From: Caryophanales bacterium
Lineage (GTDB): Bacteria > Bacillota > Bacilli > Exiguobacteriales > Exiguobacteriaceae
Direction of reading: 5' to 3'
Assembly (NCBI GenBank): GCA_902362975.1
Contig: CABIYO010000002.1
Span: 62,001 to 126,000 of the forward strand
Length of the DNA: 64,000 nucleotides
The notes under the pieces were generated by a model. It made no database searches and was not told the origin of the DNA. It saw nothing but the letters and a program-made list of their open reading frames with translations. A program made the position numbers and the translations under genes. How positions within the stretch are numbered: the first letter of the stretch is position 1; each line of letters starts with the position of its first letter. This document shows, in pieces, positions 45,832-55,609 of the stretch.

Positions 45832-47361
45832 ATGGAAAAGAAACTGACAGTTATTGATATCGGATCCAACTCGATTCGAAACGTTATCTTCGAAGTGAAT
45901 GAGGAAGGACAATACTTTGAACGGTTAAATGTGAAAGAAGTCGCGCGATTGTCCAGCCATATTAGTGATGCGAATGAGATGACTGAAGAAGGAATCGCTT
46001 CCCTCATTGATACGTTGCGTCACTTAAAAGAGTTGAACGACCATCATCACGTTACCGATGTGCTCCCAGTAGCGACGGCCGCCATTCGAAACGCAAATAA
46101 CTCAGATGAGATTTTGCAGAACGTCAAACAATCTACGGGGATGACCATCCGTCTGTTGAGCGATTACGAAGAGGCCTTTTACGGATATTTGGCCATCGTC
46201 AACTCCACCTATGTGGAAGATGGATATTCCGTCGATATTGGTGGGGGATCAATGGAAGTCACATACTTTCAGAACCGAGAGCTCGTCTTTTATCACAGTT
46301 TTCCGTTCGGTGCCGTGACGTTAACGAAAGAATTTATGAAAGATGAGACGATGACGAAAGACGAGCGGAAAGCGTTGATCGCATACTTAAAGAAGGCATT
46401 CAAAGAAATTGAATGGCTCGAACCCCATGGTGTCCCACTTGTTGGTGTCGGTGGGACGGCTCGTAACTTAGTCCGGGTCGAACAGACCATATCGAACTTC
46501 CCGCTTGAAGGAATCCATCAGTATACGATTTCTGCAGAACAGTTGGAGGACGTCATAGATGAACTCGTCGGAATGTCGAGCAAACAACTCGGACGTTTGG
46601 ACGGGCTGTCAAAAGACCGGGTCGACATCATCGCGCCTGCCGTAACAGCAATCGGCGAGCTCGCTAAATATTTGAAAGTGCCCGAGTTCACGATGAGTAA
46701 CAATGGACTCCGCGAAGGAATCTTCTATGAAAACTACTTACGTGAGCATGATAAAGTTCGTTTTGAAGATGTGAAAGAAGAAAGTTTTCGTCATTTTGAA
46801 AAACAATACGACGTGAACCCGACTCGTCATCAACATCTCATCCGTTTGGCTAGACAGTTGTATAGCGGATTAATTGAAGTGAAAGCGATTAAACCGAAAC
46901 CATTTGAGCCTGGTCTCCTCGAAGGTGCCTGCCGCCTTGCCTATATCGGTGAATATATCGACCATAACAATAAGAGTGACCACACGTTCCATCTGATCAC
47001 CACTAACGATTTCAAAGGACTAAACAACGAGGATCGACTCGCTCTTGCCCTCGTCGCATCTTTCAAATCAAAACGAGTATTGGAACAACATATCGAGGCT
47101 TTCCCGAAATGGTTTGATCAAAAGTTATTGAAGAGTTTGGAACTACTCGGGTCGATTGTGAAACTCGTCGATGCCCTCGACTTGACAGAGCGTCAGATTG
47201 TGACGGACATCCATGTTGCTAGTACAAAAGACGGTCTCACACTTACGCTAGATACGAATGGTTCCGCACGTTTTGAGTTGCAGCGAAGCACTCGCCATAA
47301 AAAGCATTTAGAGCGCGCAATTGATCAATCGATTGAGATTGTCTTGAGCGAGGAGGAGTAA
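45832..47361 (+). CDS. ppx: Exopolyphosphatase
   Basis: Releases phosphate from the ends of polyphosphate. Ppx/GppA fold: V-I-D-I-G-S-N-S-I-R at the N-terminus and S-V-D-I-G-G-G-S-M-E in the second actin-like domain, then a helical HD-like C-terminal part (about 315-509). ATG after AAGGGGATGG. Two bases before ppk, so both enzymes of polyphosphate turnover are co-expressed. Confidence 0.9.
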   Translation: MEKKLTVIDIGSNSIRNVIFEVNEEGQYFERLNVKEVARLSSHISDANEMTEEGIASLIDTLRHLKELNDHHHVTDVLPVATAAIRNANNSDEILQNVKQSTGMTIRLLSDYEEAFYGYLAIVNSTYVEDGYSVDIGGGSMEVTYFQNRELVFYHSFPFGAVTLTKEFMKDETMTKDERKALIAYLKKAFKEIEWLEPHGVPLVGVGGTARNLVRVEQTISNFPLEGIHQYTISAEQLEDVIDELVGMSSKQLGRLDGLSKDRVDIIAPAVTAIGELAKYLKVPEFTMSNNGLREGIFYENYLREHDKVRFEDVKEESFRHFEKQYDVNPTRHQHLIRLARQLYSGLIEVKAIKPKPFEPGLLEGACRLAYIGEYIDHNNKSDHTFHLITTNDFKGLNNEDRLALALVASFKSKRVLEQHIEAFPKWFDQKLLKSLELLGSIVKLVDALDLTERQIVTDIHVASTKDGLTLTLDTNGSARFELQRSTRHKKHLERAIDQSIEIVLSEEE

Positions 47362-47363
47362 CC

Positions 47364-49529
47364 ATGTCCAAATATACGAATGAACATTTTAACAACCGTG
47401 AACTCAGCTGGCTTGACTTTAACAAGCGTGTCCTCGAGGAGGCGATGGATGAACGAAATCCATTGATGGAACGATTGAAATTTTTAGCGATTTTCAGTTC
47501 TAACCTTGATGAATTTTATATGGTACGAGTCGGTGGATTGAAAGATGAGGTCCTAGCTGGTTTCAATCGTCCGGAAGACAAGACGGGCCTCACTCCAAAA
47601 CAGCAGATCAAGTCCATTTCGATGCGAGCGCAAGAACTCGTCGAGACGCAATATGCGACATATAAAAAAATCACGAAACAGTTATCGAATCAGCACGTCC
47701 GCTTCTTACGGACGAAACATTTGAACAAGACCCAACAAGACTTCGTGAAAGAGTATTTTCGAACGCATGTATTCCCTGTCCTGACGCCAATTGCAGTCGA
47801 TGCCTATCGTCCGTTCCCAATGCTCTTATCCAAATCACTGAACATTGCTGTCGAGATCGCCTCGAATGGCGAAGGAAAAAAGCGACTCGCCCTCGTTCAA
47901 GTGCCGTCCGTTCTTCCACGGTATCTAGAACTACCTACGGATGATGAAGAACATACCGATTTGATTTTACTTGAGGATTTGATCATTCAATTCATCGACT
48001 CACTCTTCAAAGGATTTGTCGTCGAGTCCACGATGCCATTCCGAATTACGAGGAACGCGGACATGCCGTTTCACGAAGAGGGCAGTCGTGACGTCTTGAA
48101 ACAAATCGAAAAAGAGTTGAAGAAGAGAAGATATGGGATTGCCATCCGACTCGAGGTACAGCAACGATCGTTACGAAAAGAACTGTTGTTCATGCTACAA
48201 GACGTCCTTGATTTACATGACCGGGATATCTTTATTGTCGACGGTCCGATTGACTTGACCTTCCTGTTTGGTATCTACAATCAGATCGGGATGGAATATG
48301 ATGATATGATCAATGAAACGTTGATCCCATTTATCCCAGAAGGTCTTGAATCGGGCAAAGATTTATTCCAAAGTATCGCTAAACAGGATTATCTGCTACA
48401 TCACCCGTATCATTCATTCGATCCAATCGTCCGTTTTATCGTGCAAGCCGCCAAAGACCCGAACGTCTTGGCAATCAAGCAGACACTCTATCGCGTCTCC
48501 GGGGATTCTCCCATCATCAAAGCCTTGACTGATGCAGCCGAGAGCGGAAAACAAGTCACTGTCCTCGTCGAACTAAAAGCACGTTTTGATGAAGAAAAAA
48601 ATATTCAATGGGCGAAGCAACTTGAGAAAGCCGGAGCTCACGTCATCTATGGCTATAAAGAACTGAAGACACATTCAAAAATCACCCTCGTCGTTCGCAT
48701 TCTAGAAGGTGGTGTGTTGCAACGGTTCATTCATCTCGGGACCGGTAACTATAACGATTCGACCGCCAAGCTATACACAGACATTGGGCTCCTCACCACA
48801 AATGAAGAACTCGCTGAAGATGCAACGAACTTTTTCAACTGGTTATCCGGTTATGGGGCACGACCATCTTGGCATCAGTTTGAGACGTCGCCTGACGACA
48901 TGAAAGACTTCTTCTTGAACAAAATCGATGACGAGATCAAACTGCATGAAAAGTACGGAAACGGTCGCATCGTCGCAAAGATGAACTCAATCACGGACCG
49001 GGCCATCATCACAAAATTGTATGATGCTTCGTCTGCGGGAGTGAAAATCGATTTGATTGTCCGAGGCATTTGTTGCTTACGACCGGGAATAAAAGGGGTC
49101 TCTGAAAACATCAAAGTCATCTCAATCATCGACCGCTATCTCGAACACTCGCGAATCTTTTATTTTTACCAAAATGGAAAAGAAGACTTGTACTGCTCCT
49201 CAGCGGACTGGATGACACGAAATATGAAAAAACGGATTGAGATACTCTTCCCCATCTTGAACGCATCACATAAAACATACATCAAAGATATGATGGCCCT
49301 TCAACTCGTCGATAATGTGAAAGCAAGAATACAACGTTCTGATGGCCGCTATGTATACGTGAAACGTGAGTCCAACGAGGAAGAGATTCAATCTCAAGTT
49401 ATCATCCATCAATATACAGGTGGTCGATGGAACAACATACCTAGCGTATTCGAACGAGAACCGTCAAATTGGGCGGAACGAGAAGTGCTCCGCCTTCGGG
49501 CTGAGAACGAGAAAATGACAGATGACTGA
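47364..49529 (+). CDS. ppk: Polyphosphate kinase 1
   Basis: Makes polyphosphate from ATP via phosphohistidine. 721 residues, four-domain PPK1: N-terminal N-R-E-L-S-W-L-D-F-N, head domain, and two PLD-like domains with the catalytic His in K-T-H-S-K and G-T-G-N-Y-N-D. Complete. Directly after ppx. Confidence 0.95.
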   Translation: MSKYTNEHFNNRELSWLDFNKRVLEEAMDERNPLMERLKFLAIFSSNLDEFYMVRVGGLKDEVLAGFNRPEDKTGLTPKQQIKSISMRAQELVETQYATYKKITKQLSNQHVRFLRTKHLNKTQQDFVKEYFRTHVFPVLTPIAVDAYRPFPMLLSKSLNIAVEIASNGEGKKRLALVQVPSVLPRYLELPTDDEEHTDLILLEDLIIQFIDSLFKGFVVESTMPFRITRNADMPFHEEGSRDVLKQIEKELKKRRYGIAIRLEVQQRSLRKELLFMLQDVLDLHDRDIFIVDGPIDLTFLFGIYNQIGMEYDDMINETLIPFIPEGLESGKDLFQSIAKQDYLLHHPYHSFDPIVRFIVQAAKDPNVLAIKQTLYRVSGDSPIIKALTDAAESGKQVTVLVELKARFDEEKNIQWAKQLEKAGAHVIYGYKELKTHSKITLVVRILEGGVLQRFIHLGTGNYNDSTAKLYTDIGLLTTNEELAEDATNFFNWLSGYGARPSWHQFETSPDDMKDFFLNKIDDEIKLHEKYGNGRIVAKMNSITDRAIITKLYDASSAGVKIDLIVRGICCLRPGIKGVSENIKVISIIDRYLEHSRIFYFYQNGKEDLYCSSADWMTRNMKKRIEILFPILNASHKTYIKDMMALQLVDNVKARIQRSDGRYVYVKRESNEEEIQSQVIIHQYTGGRWNNIPSVFEREPSNWAEREVLRLRAENEKMTDD

Positions 49530-49537
49530 TGTTAGAC

Positions 49538-49566
49538 TTCTCAAATAAGGAAAATCGTTGTATAAT
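49538..49566 (+). promoter_or_regulatory. Candidate promoter of the XapX gene
   Basis: TTCTCA (49538-49543), 17-base spacer, perfect TATAAT (49561-49566). Confidence 0.55.
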
Positions 49567-49620
49567 AAATTCGATTCAGTTATTATGAAGCGCTTTCATT
49601 TAGAGACGGAGGAATGATTT

Positions 49621-49791
49621 ATGCAGGAAATCTTACTATCATTACTCGCCGGCTTGATTTGTGGTGCCATCTTCACTGCACTCAAACTGCCACTCCCTGC
49701 CCCACCGGTATTGCCAGGAGTTGTTGGGATTTTCGGGGTATTCCTCGGAATGAAGGTTTATCAATTCGCTGTGGCGAATTGGCCATTCTAA
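49621..49791 (+). CDS. XapX-domain small membrane protein
   Basis: 56-residue protein of two hydrophobic helices joined by P-L-P-A-P-P-V-L-P-G, the XapX (DUF1427) pattern; function unknown. ATG follows GGAGGA. Too short for common gene cut-offs. It has its own promoter and terminator but follows ppk by only 91 bases. Confidence 0.8.
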   Translation: MQEILLSLLAGLICGAIFTALKLPLPAPPVLPGVVGIFGVFLGMKVYQFAVANWPF

Positions 49792-49792
49792 T

Positions 49793-49826
49793 AAAAGATG
49801 CCCTCGAAAAAGGGCATCTTTTATTA
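49793..49826. terminator. Bidirectional terminator after the XapX gene
   Basis: AAAAGATGCCCT / AGGGCATCTTTT with CGAAAA loop and T residues. Confidence 0.9.
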
Positions 49827-49827
49827 G

Positions 49828-50397
49828 TTAGTCTAGCGTATGAATGGCTTTATGACAGGTCGGACAAACCCAGATGCCACGTTCCTCTGTCAAGTGATAC
49901 TCAATCAAGTGATAGGCCATTTTCCCAAACCGTTTAGCTAGGTCTACATGACAGCTCGCACAAGTCGTCACATTCGACTTTGGTGCCAAGAGTTTTTCTC
50001 GAAACAAGTGCGCATCATATGACGCTTTTGTCCATCTAGACGACGGTACATGATAGCCGTCATTCCATTTTTTTCGAATCGATTCGTACGGTTCATCTAC
50101 CTGATACATCCCTACATGCAATAACGGATGATGAAAATGTAGTTGCAACAGGTCGACTAAAGAATACAGTTGTACCCCTCCCTGTTTCTCTCCGATCCAA
50201 TACGGATCGTCTGGTCGCCCAATCGTCTCTTCAAGTAACACCTCTGCTTCCGCCACGATGCCATGCCCGATCACTTCGATAAATGCTGTCGGTGTCGTCA
50301 CAGACCCGTTTACATAAACTGGACTTTGTTCAAGAAAATAAGTCGGGAATGCGTTCCAGACATCATATCGTTTTGAATCGACTTGTAGGACGTTCAT
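49828..50397 (-). CDS. Uncharacterised protein with HNH-like zinc motif
   Basis: 189 residues. The N-terminal 140 match nothing I recognise. The C-terminal 45 carry C146-x-x-C149-H, H163, H168 and C178-x-x-C181-H, with H186, spaced like the zinc-binding part of HNH endonucleases (compare C-x-x-C...I-E-x-H-H...C-P-N-C-H). The second His of the catalytic H-H pair is Leu here, so nuclease activity is doubtful. It starts three bases after the nfo stop with no clear ribosome site, suggesting coupling to this DNA-repair gene. Confidence 0.55.
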   Translation of the reverse strand: MNVLQVDSKRYDVWNAFPTYFLEQSPVYVNGSVTTPTAFIEVIGHGIVAEAEVLLEETIGRPDDPYWIGEKQGGVQLYSLVDLLQLHFHHPLLHVGMYQVDEPYESIRKKWNDGYHVPSSRWTKASYDAHLFREKLLAPKSNVTTCASCHVDLAKRFGKMAYHLIEYHLTEERGIWVCPTCHKAIHTLD

Positions 50398-50400
50398 CGT

Positions 50401-51303
50401 TTATTGATGAGCGAGCATGAATCGTTCACGCCATTCAGCATCAAATTGATTGAAACGGAACATTTCAATCTCTTGTTTATATGGAGCGACTTTTGTTTTT
50501 TCGCTAATCGGGATATATGGTGTTTCTAGAATTTTCGGTAGATGCGCAAATGCCTCGTGATGAATGATACGATCTAGCGTATCAAATCCAATCTCTCCGT
50601 AGCCAATGTTTTCATGACGGTCTTTTCTTGCGCCGCGCACGTTCTTCGAATCATTTACGTGAATGACTCCGAGACGGTCAAGTCCGACGATGCGATCGAA
50701 TTGTTCAATGACGCCGTCTAAGTCACCGACTAAGTCATATCCTGCATCATGTACGTGACACGTATCAAAGCAAACTGAGAGTCGATCATTGTGTGTCACG
50801 CCATCAATGATGGTCGCAAGCTCTTCAAACGTCTTTCCAAGTTCGCTCCCCTTTCCTGCCATCGTCTCCAGTGCAATCTTCACTTTTTCATCACCCGTCA
50901 ACACTTCATTCAATCCTTCGATGATTCGAGCGAGACCAACTTCTTCTCCGGCTCCGACATGAGCGCCTGGGTGAAGAACAACGTGACGAGCTACTTGGAG
51001 TGCTTCTGCTCGTTTTAATTCCTGAGTCAAGAATGAAACAGCCAATTCAAACGTCTCAGGTTTCGTCGTATTCCCGAGATTGATGATATATGGAGCGTGA
51101 ACAACAATCTCTTCGATGTCATGTGCGGCCATATGTTTGAGTGCTGCCTCAATATTTAAATCTTCAATGGGTTTACGGCGTGTGTTTTGGGGCGCACCTG
51201 TATACACCATCATCGTATTCGCCCCGTAAGAGACGGCCTCTTCACTCCCTGCTAACAACATCTTTTTACCTGATACCGACACGTGTGAACCTATTTTTAA
51301 CAT
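50401..51303 (-). CDS. nfo: Endonuclease IV (AP endonuclease)
   Basis: Cuts DNA at abasic sites; three-zinc TIM barrel. Motifs include G-S-H-V-S at the N-terminus, V-L-H-P-G-A, A-L-E-T-M-A, C-F-D-T-C-H, H-V-N-D-S-K and L-E-T-P. 300 residues from ATG 51303, eight bases after AAGGGA; the frame is open 48 codons further without support. Downstream of cshB as yqfS in B. subtilis. Confidence 0.94.
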   Translation of the reverse strand: MLKIGSHVSVSGKKMLLAGSEEAVSYGANTMMVYTGAPQNTRRKPIEDLNIEAALKHMAAHDIEEIVVHAPYIINLGNTTKPETFELAVSFLTQELKRAEALQVARHVVLHPGAHVGAGEEVGLARIIEGLNEVLTGDEKVKIALETMAGKGSELGKTFEELATIIDGVTHNDRLSVCFDTCHVHDAGYDLVGDLDGVIEQFDRIVGLDRLGVIHVNDSKNVRGARKDRHENIGYGEIGFDTLDRIIHHEAFAHLPKILETPYIPISEKTKVAPYKQEIEMFRFNQFDAEWRERFMLAHQ

Positions 51304-51342
51304 CCTCATCTTCCCTTCATTTGCTTCTCTCTTTAGTTTACA

Positions 51343-51376
51343 CAAAAAGAAGAACCGACTCCAAGAAGTCGATTCT
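51343..51376 (-). terminator. Terminator of cshB
   Basis: AGAATCGACT / AGTCGGTTCT stem with TCTTGG loop, then TTCTTTTTG on the minus strand. Confidence 0.75.
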
Positions 51377-51385
51377 CTCAAAAAA

Positions 51386-52729
51386 TTAACGTTTGTTTTT
51401 CTTGCGTGCTGCACGACGATCTGAGCGTTGTTGTTGCATATGCTCACGTGATGCCGTCTCTTTCAACTTATACTTGAATTTCTTCTTATAGCCAGGCTTC
51501 ACTTTCTTCTTCGCCTTCTTGATTTCACCGGCCATGCGACTGTGTGCCGTATGCGAGACTTTCATCTTCCGCTCTGTTTGACGACGACGACGCGTCTTGA
51601 TTGGTTGAATCGATCCATTGCGCAAATCGACGTGTGTAAATTCAAACCCACGTTCTTCGAGACGGTTAATCGGTCCATTCTCATGGTCCTCATATAGTGT
51701 GTACGCCTCGCCTGATGCGCCCGCACGTCCCGTACGACCGACACGGTGCGTATAGAAATCAAGGTCTTTCGGAATCCCATGGTTGATGACGTGAGAGACT
51801 CCTGAAATATCGATTCCGCGTGCCGCCAAGTCAGTGGCAATCAAGTATTGGTATTTCGCGTCGTTAATATCTTTAATCGCTTGTTTGCGGCGACGTGCCT
51901 GCATATCTCCGTGCAATGTACCGACGTTTAGTCCAGCCTCGCGGAACGATGTCTCTAACTCATCCGCTTCTTGCTTTGTGTTTGTGAAGACGAGACAAAC
52001 GAACGGATTGATTGCTTTTGCAATCTCGACAGTCAATTCTTTACGGTCGCGGTGACGTACCGGAATCACGTGGTGCTTGATTTTTGGCGCGACGCGATGC
52101 TCTGGGCTCGCCTCAGCAAAGCGTGGGTCATGAAGGTATTTCTTCAAGAACGGTTCAAGATTCTCAGGAATCGTAGCTGAGAAGACCATCGTTTGTAGTT
52201 TTTCAGGAAGCGCCTGTGCGATGCGGTCGACCTCGGGCAAGAATCCCATATCGAGCATTTGATCGGCTTCATCGACGACAAAGTGTGTCACTTTGTGCGG
52301 GAATAACGCCTGTGCTTTCATGAGATCAAGGATTCGTCCCGGTGTCCCGATGATCAATTGTGGCGGATTTTTCATCTTATCGATTTGACGTTCGCGGTCT
52401 GTCCCTCCGACAATCAAACTCGATTTGATGTATTCTGGGTTTTTAATAAGAATCGATTTCAATTCTTCATGAATCTGCCAAGCGAGTTCGCGTGTCGGGG
52501 CGACGACGATTGCTTGAACTGAAGCATCTTCTGGGTTGATCGCTTCAACGATCGGTAACAAGAACGCAAGTGTTTTACCCGTTCCTGTCTGTGATTTTCC
52601 AATAATATCTCGACCATTCAAGGCAGCCGGAATAATCCGGGCTTGTATATCGGTCGGTTTCGTAATGCGCTTTTCTGTTAACGCATCAACCATAAACGGT
52701 AGCAATTTGAACTGTTGGAAGCTGTTCAA
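51386..52729 (-). CDS. cshB: DEAD-box RNA helicase CshB
   Basis: ATP-dependent RNA helicase. Q motif F-x-x-T-D-I-Q, Walker [24 protein letters not shown], and H-R-V-G-R-T-G-R are intact; the C-terminus is a long Lys/Arg-rich tail (about 375-447) for RNA binding. The start is taken as TTG 52729, eight bases after AGGAGG; an in-frame GTG overlaps that site. Next to nfo, as yqfR. Confidence 0.92.
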   Translation of the reverse strand: MNSFQQFKLLPFMVDALTEKRITKPTDIQARIIPAALNGRDIIGKSQTGTGKTLAFLLPIVEAINPEDASVQAIVVAPTRELAWQIHEELKSILIKNPEYIKSSLIVGGTDRERQIDKMKNPPQLIIGTPGRILDLMKAQALFPHKVTHFVVDEADQMLDMGFLPEVDRIAQALPEKLQTMVFSATIPENLEPFLKKYLHDPRFAEASPEHRVAPKIKHHVIPVRHRDRKELTVEIAKAINPFVCLVFTNTKQEADELETSFREAGLNVGTLHGDMQARRRKQAIKDINDAKYQYLIATDLAARGIDISGVSHVINHGIPKDLDFYTHRVGRTGRAGASGEAYTLYEDHENGPINRLEERGFEFTHVDLRNGSIQPIKTRRRRQTERKMKVSHTAHSRMAGEIKKAKKKVKPGYKKKFKYKLKETASREHMQQQRSDRRAARKKNKR

Positions 52730-52790
52730 TCGATACACCTCCTGTTTCTTTCCACTTTTCCTAGCATAGCGGAATCAAATGATTTGTCAA

Positions 52791-53729
52791 TCAATCTTTT
52801 GCCACACCTTCATATAAATAACTCGATGAATAATAGTGTTTGGCAATTTTCTTTCCATTTAAATGTTGTTCGAGTGCTTTGATGCCAACTTCCATCATCT
52901 CGTTCGGTGACTGCACGACAGTGGCATTGACCTTCCCGGTTTGAATGAGCGGATAGATATCTGAACTCCCGTCGACCGATACGATCGTCTTGTCCGTCAA
53001 ACCGTGACTTTCTAAAGCCCGGACGACACCGAACGTATTATCATCGTTATGTGAAAAGACTGCATCAAACGGAATCTCTTCTTCTAACCAACGTGACATC
53101 TCGATTTCGGCTTGGAATGTATCATAGTTCCCGGTGATGGATGCGATGATTTGAAAATCGTCACGATGTTGCTTTTCGTACTCTCGAATGCCGAGACTCC
53201 GGTCTATCGTGGAACGAACTTTTGGGGTTCCCTTCACTTCGACCACGCGAATCGGGCGATTGAGCTCATTATACTTGGCAGCAATTTGTTCAGCCGCCAT
53301 CCGACCGATGTCGACATTGTCGGATACGACAGATGTGAGCACACTCGGATGATCAATCATACGGTCAATCGCAATAATCGGGATGTTTTTTCGTTTTGCA
53401 CGTTCTAATGAAGGTTGAATGAACGTGTCATCGAGAGTCGTCAAAAAGATGGCCTCGACACCACGGTCAATCAACGAATCTAGTTTTTCTTTTTCAAGGA
53501 CACGCGAATCTTCACTCGTGGTCGGAATCGGGATGAACCCTTTTTGGTTTGCTGTATGCACGAACGCGTCCAATAGCTTATTCGCATGCTCATGTTTATC
53601 ACTGACAAACACGAATCCGATTTCTTTTTCATTCGTCTTTTGCTCTGGGAGTTGAATCGAAGTGATGAGAAGAATCGTCATGGCCCACAGGATCGGTAAC
53701 CAAAGCCAATAATATTTTAGTCCTTTCAT
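52791..53729 (-). CDS. Membrane-anchored periplasmic-binding-like sugar sensor protein
   Basis: 312 residues: an uncleaved-looking N-terminal membrane helix (about 7-28, no lipobox) and an extracellular type I periplasmic-binding domain (about 35-305) of the ribose/galactose-binding class, with I-P-I-I-A-I-D-R and V-V-S-D-N-V-D-I-G. It overlaps the histidine kinase stop by four bases, so the two form a unit. No ABC transporter genes are adjacent; a role as extracellular co-sensor for the kinase is more likely than transport. Ligand unknown. Confidence 0.7.
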   Translation of the reverse strand: MKGLKYYWLWLPILWAMTILLITSIQLPEQKTNEKEIGFVFVSDKHEHANKLLDAFVHTANQKGFIPIPTTSEDSRVLEKEKLDSLIDRGVEAIFLTTLDDTFIQPSLERAKRKNIPIIAIDRMIDHPSVLTSVVSDNVDIGRMAAEQIAAKYNELNRPIRVVEVKGTPKVRSTIDRSLGIREYEKQHRDDFQIIASITGNYDTFQAEIEMSRWLEEEIPFDAVFSHNDDNTFGVVRALESHGLTDKTIVSVDGSSDIYPLIQTGKVNATVVQSPNEMMEVGIKALEQHLNGKKIAKHYYSSSYLYEGVAKD

Positions 53730-55489
53730 GACGGTTGTCTCCTTGGGATTTTGATTAAAATCGCGGTCCCTTTGTTCATCACACTATCGATCTCCATCGT
53801 ACCATTAACGCTCTTCAAGTACTCTTGAATCATATAGATTCCTAGACCGTTTCCACTTTCCTTCGTCGTATTGAAGGCGGAACCGACTGTCTTGAGTTGT
53901 TCCTCACTCATGCCAATTCCGTTATCTTCAATCAAAAAGCGATATTCCTGCTCCGTAAAGAGTACCGTCACGACGACACTCCCGTCAGCGCCTTTTGATT
54001 CGACGGCATCGACCGCATTTTTGAAGAGGTTGTAGATGATTTGAACGAGCATATCAAAGGATGCATAAAATGGAGGCATGTCGTTCGGTACAAGTAATTC
54101 CCATTTCGTCGGTCGTTTATAACATTCCGCATCCATTAAAAATTCAAGTCGTTTCGCAAAGTCTAACATGTTGATCCAACCTTCGTTTTTACCAGCCTGA
54201 TCGGGTTTGGCGAGCGTCAGCATCGTTGAAATCAAATCATTCGCCCGCTCCAGTTCTTTGATGGCGACATCCACCATTTCTGAACTACCTTGACCTTCGC
54301 GCACCATCTGCAACGTGATCTGGACGGGAGTCAGAGGATTTCGAATTTCATGGGCAATCCCCGCGGCCAATTGACCGAGTGAAGCTAATTTTTCTTGATG
54401 CAAAATCAACTGTTGCTGACTCAACTGTTCACGTCGTGACGTTTCCATCCGTTGTGCATAATCGTTATACGTATCGAGTAGCGTCTCCACTTCTTTTGAA
54501 CCCGTTCGTTCCAATGAAATCGTTCCGAGCGATTGTTGTTGTTTAATCTGGTTGACCAGCTCGACAAGCGGATTCGTCAACGTCCGGGAGAGCAACAATC
54601 CGACAAGAATGCTCAGGAAGAACGTGACGAGCGCAATCATCAAATATTGCCAACGCGTGTCGTAAACCGTTTCATAGACGGAGTCATTTTGATGTTTTGC
54701 AAGCATACTCCATCCACTGACTCGTGCATCCGGTTCAAACATCATCGTATCTTCATCCGTACTCAAAATTGTCCGTTCGCTTCGCTCTAACGCTTTGTCG
54801 ATGACTTCACGCGATATCCGACGCTCTGCATCTGTGACCAAGTTGAACGAAGTCGTCAACACTTCGCCTTGCTCATCTAACAAGTATAGAATCATGTCAT
54901 CATTCGCAGATTCCAACGAACGACGATACAAGTCAGAGTTCAAGACACTTATGCTCCCCCCAAAAATACCGATTGGTCGATTTTCTTCGATGACCGGAAC
55001 GTATAGGAAAGTCCCGATGTCCCCACTGATCATCACAGGGTCACTCATATATAGTTCTTTTCCACTTGCAGTCAATACTTCCTTGAATTTCGGATCCTGT
55101 TTCAGGACAGAAGAGGCGACTTGTCGCTCCGAGTACCATTTAAAAGAGTCTTGATTGACATCATAATAAAAGATGGACGTAAAACTCGTGCGTTGGTTCA
55201 AATATCCTGTTTGGATCCGTTCTTCAATCCATGGCTCATTTCCAACGTAAGCGCCTAGGTAAACTAAATCCTCATACAATTTCCCAAGTCGGGACTCCAC
55301 ATTCTCAATACTGTCATCGATGGCGTACTCAAATTGTTCTTTCGCCAATTCTTCTGCTCGAGACACCGTGACGCGGTCAGCAGAGAAGGCAAGTGATGAA
55401 ATGACAAGTGCTAAAATAATGATAATGATGAACGTAATTTGGAAAAAGTACGATTTTCTTAGTTCACGCAATGGTTTCATGCGATTCAC
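53726..55489 (-). CDS. Sensor histidine kinase with dCache domain
   Basis: 587 residues: membrane segments at about 14-36 and 281-301, a Cache-type extracellular domain between them, HAMP (about 300-350), HisKA with His380 in G-I-A-H-E-I-R-N-P, and HATPase with N box N-L-F-K-N-A-V-D-A, G1 D-N-G-I-G-M and G2 G-N-G-L-G-I-Y-M. GTG start five bases after GGAGGG. No response regulator adjoins. Coupled to the binding-protein gene downstream. Confidence 0.88.
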   Translation of the reverse strand: MNRMKPLRELRKSYFFQITFIIIIILALVISSLAFSADRVTVSRAEELAKEQFEYAIDDSIENVESRLGKLYEDLVYLGAYVGNEPWIEERIQTGYLNQRTSFTSIFYYDVNQDSFKWYSERQVASSVLKQDPKFKEVLTASGKELYMSDPVMISGDIGTFLYVPVIEENRPIGIFGGSISVLNSDLYRRSLESANDDMILYLLDEQGEVLTTSFNLVTDAERRISREVIDKALERSERTILSTDEDTMMFEPDARVSGWSMLAKHQNDSVYETVYDTRWQYLMIALVTFFLSILVGLLLSRTLTNPLVELVNQIKQQQSLGTISLERTGSKEVETLLDTYNDYAQRMETSRREQLSQQQLILHQEKLASLGQLAAGIAHEIRNPLTPVQITLQMVREGQGSSEMVDVAIKELERANDLISTMLTLAKPDQAGKNEGWINMLDFAKRLEFLMDAECYKRPTKWELLVPNDMPPFYASFDMLVQIIYNLFKNAVDAVESKGADGSVVVTVLFTEQEYRFLIEDNGIGMSEEQLKTVGSAFNTTKESGNGLGIYMIQEYLKSVNGTMEIDSVMNKGTAILIKIPRRQPS

Positions 55490-55514
55490 GGAGTCCCTCC
55501 TCTCTAACCTAAAA

Positions 55515-55543
55515 ATTATAGCATGAATACACGCAAATCTTTT
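55515..55543 (-). promoter_or_regulatory. Extended -10 promoter of the kinase gene
   Basis: TGCTATAAT on the minus strand (TATAAT at 55515-55520) with a weak -35; the TGN extension can compensate. Confidence 0.5.
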
Positions 55544-55609
55544 CGTATTTTCGAAACAATGTTAGACTAATACGTATGAAAGCACTTCGAAAGGAGCCTT
55601 CGTCTTCAT

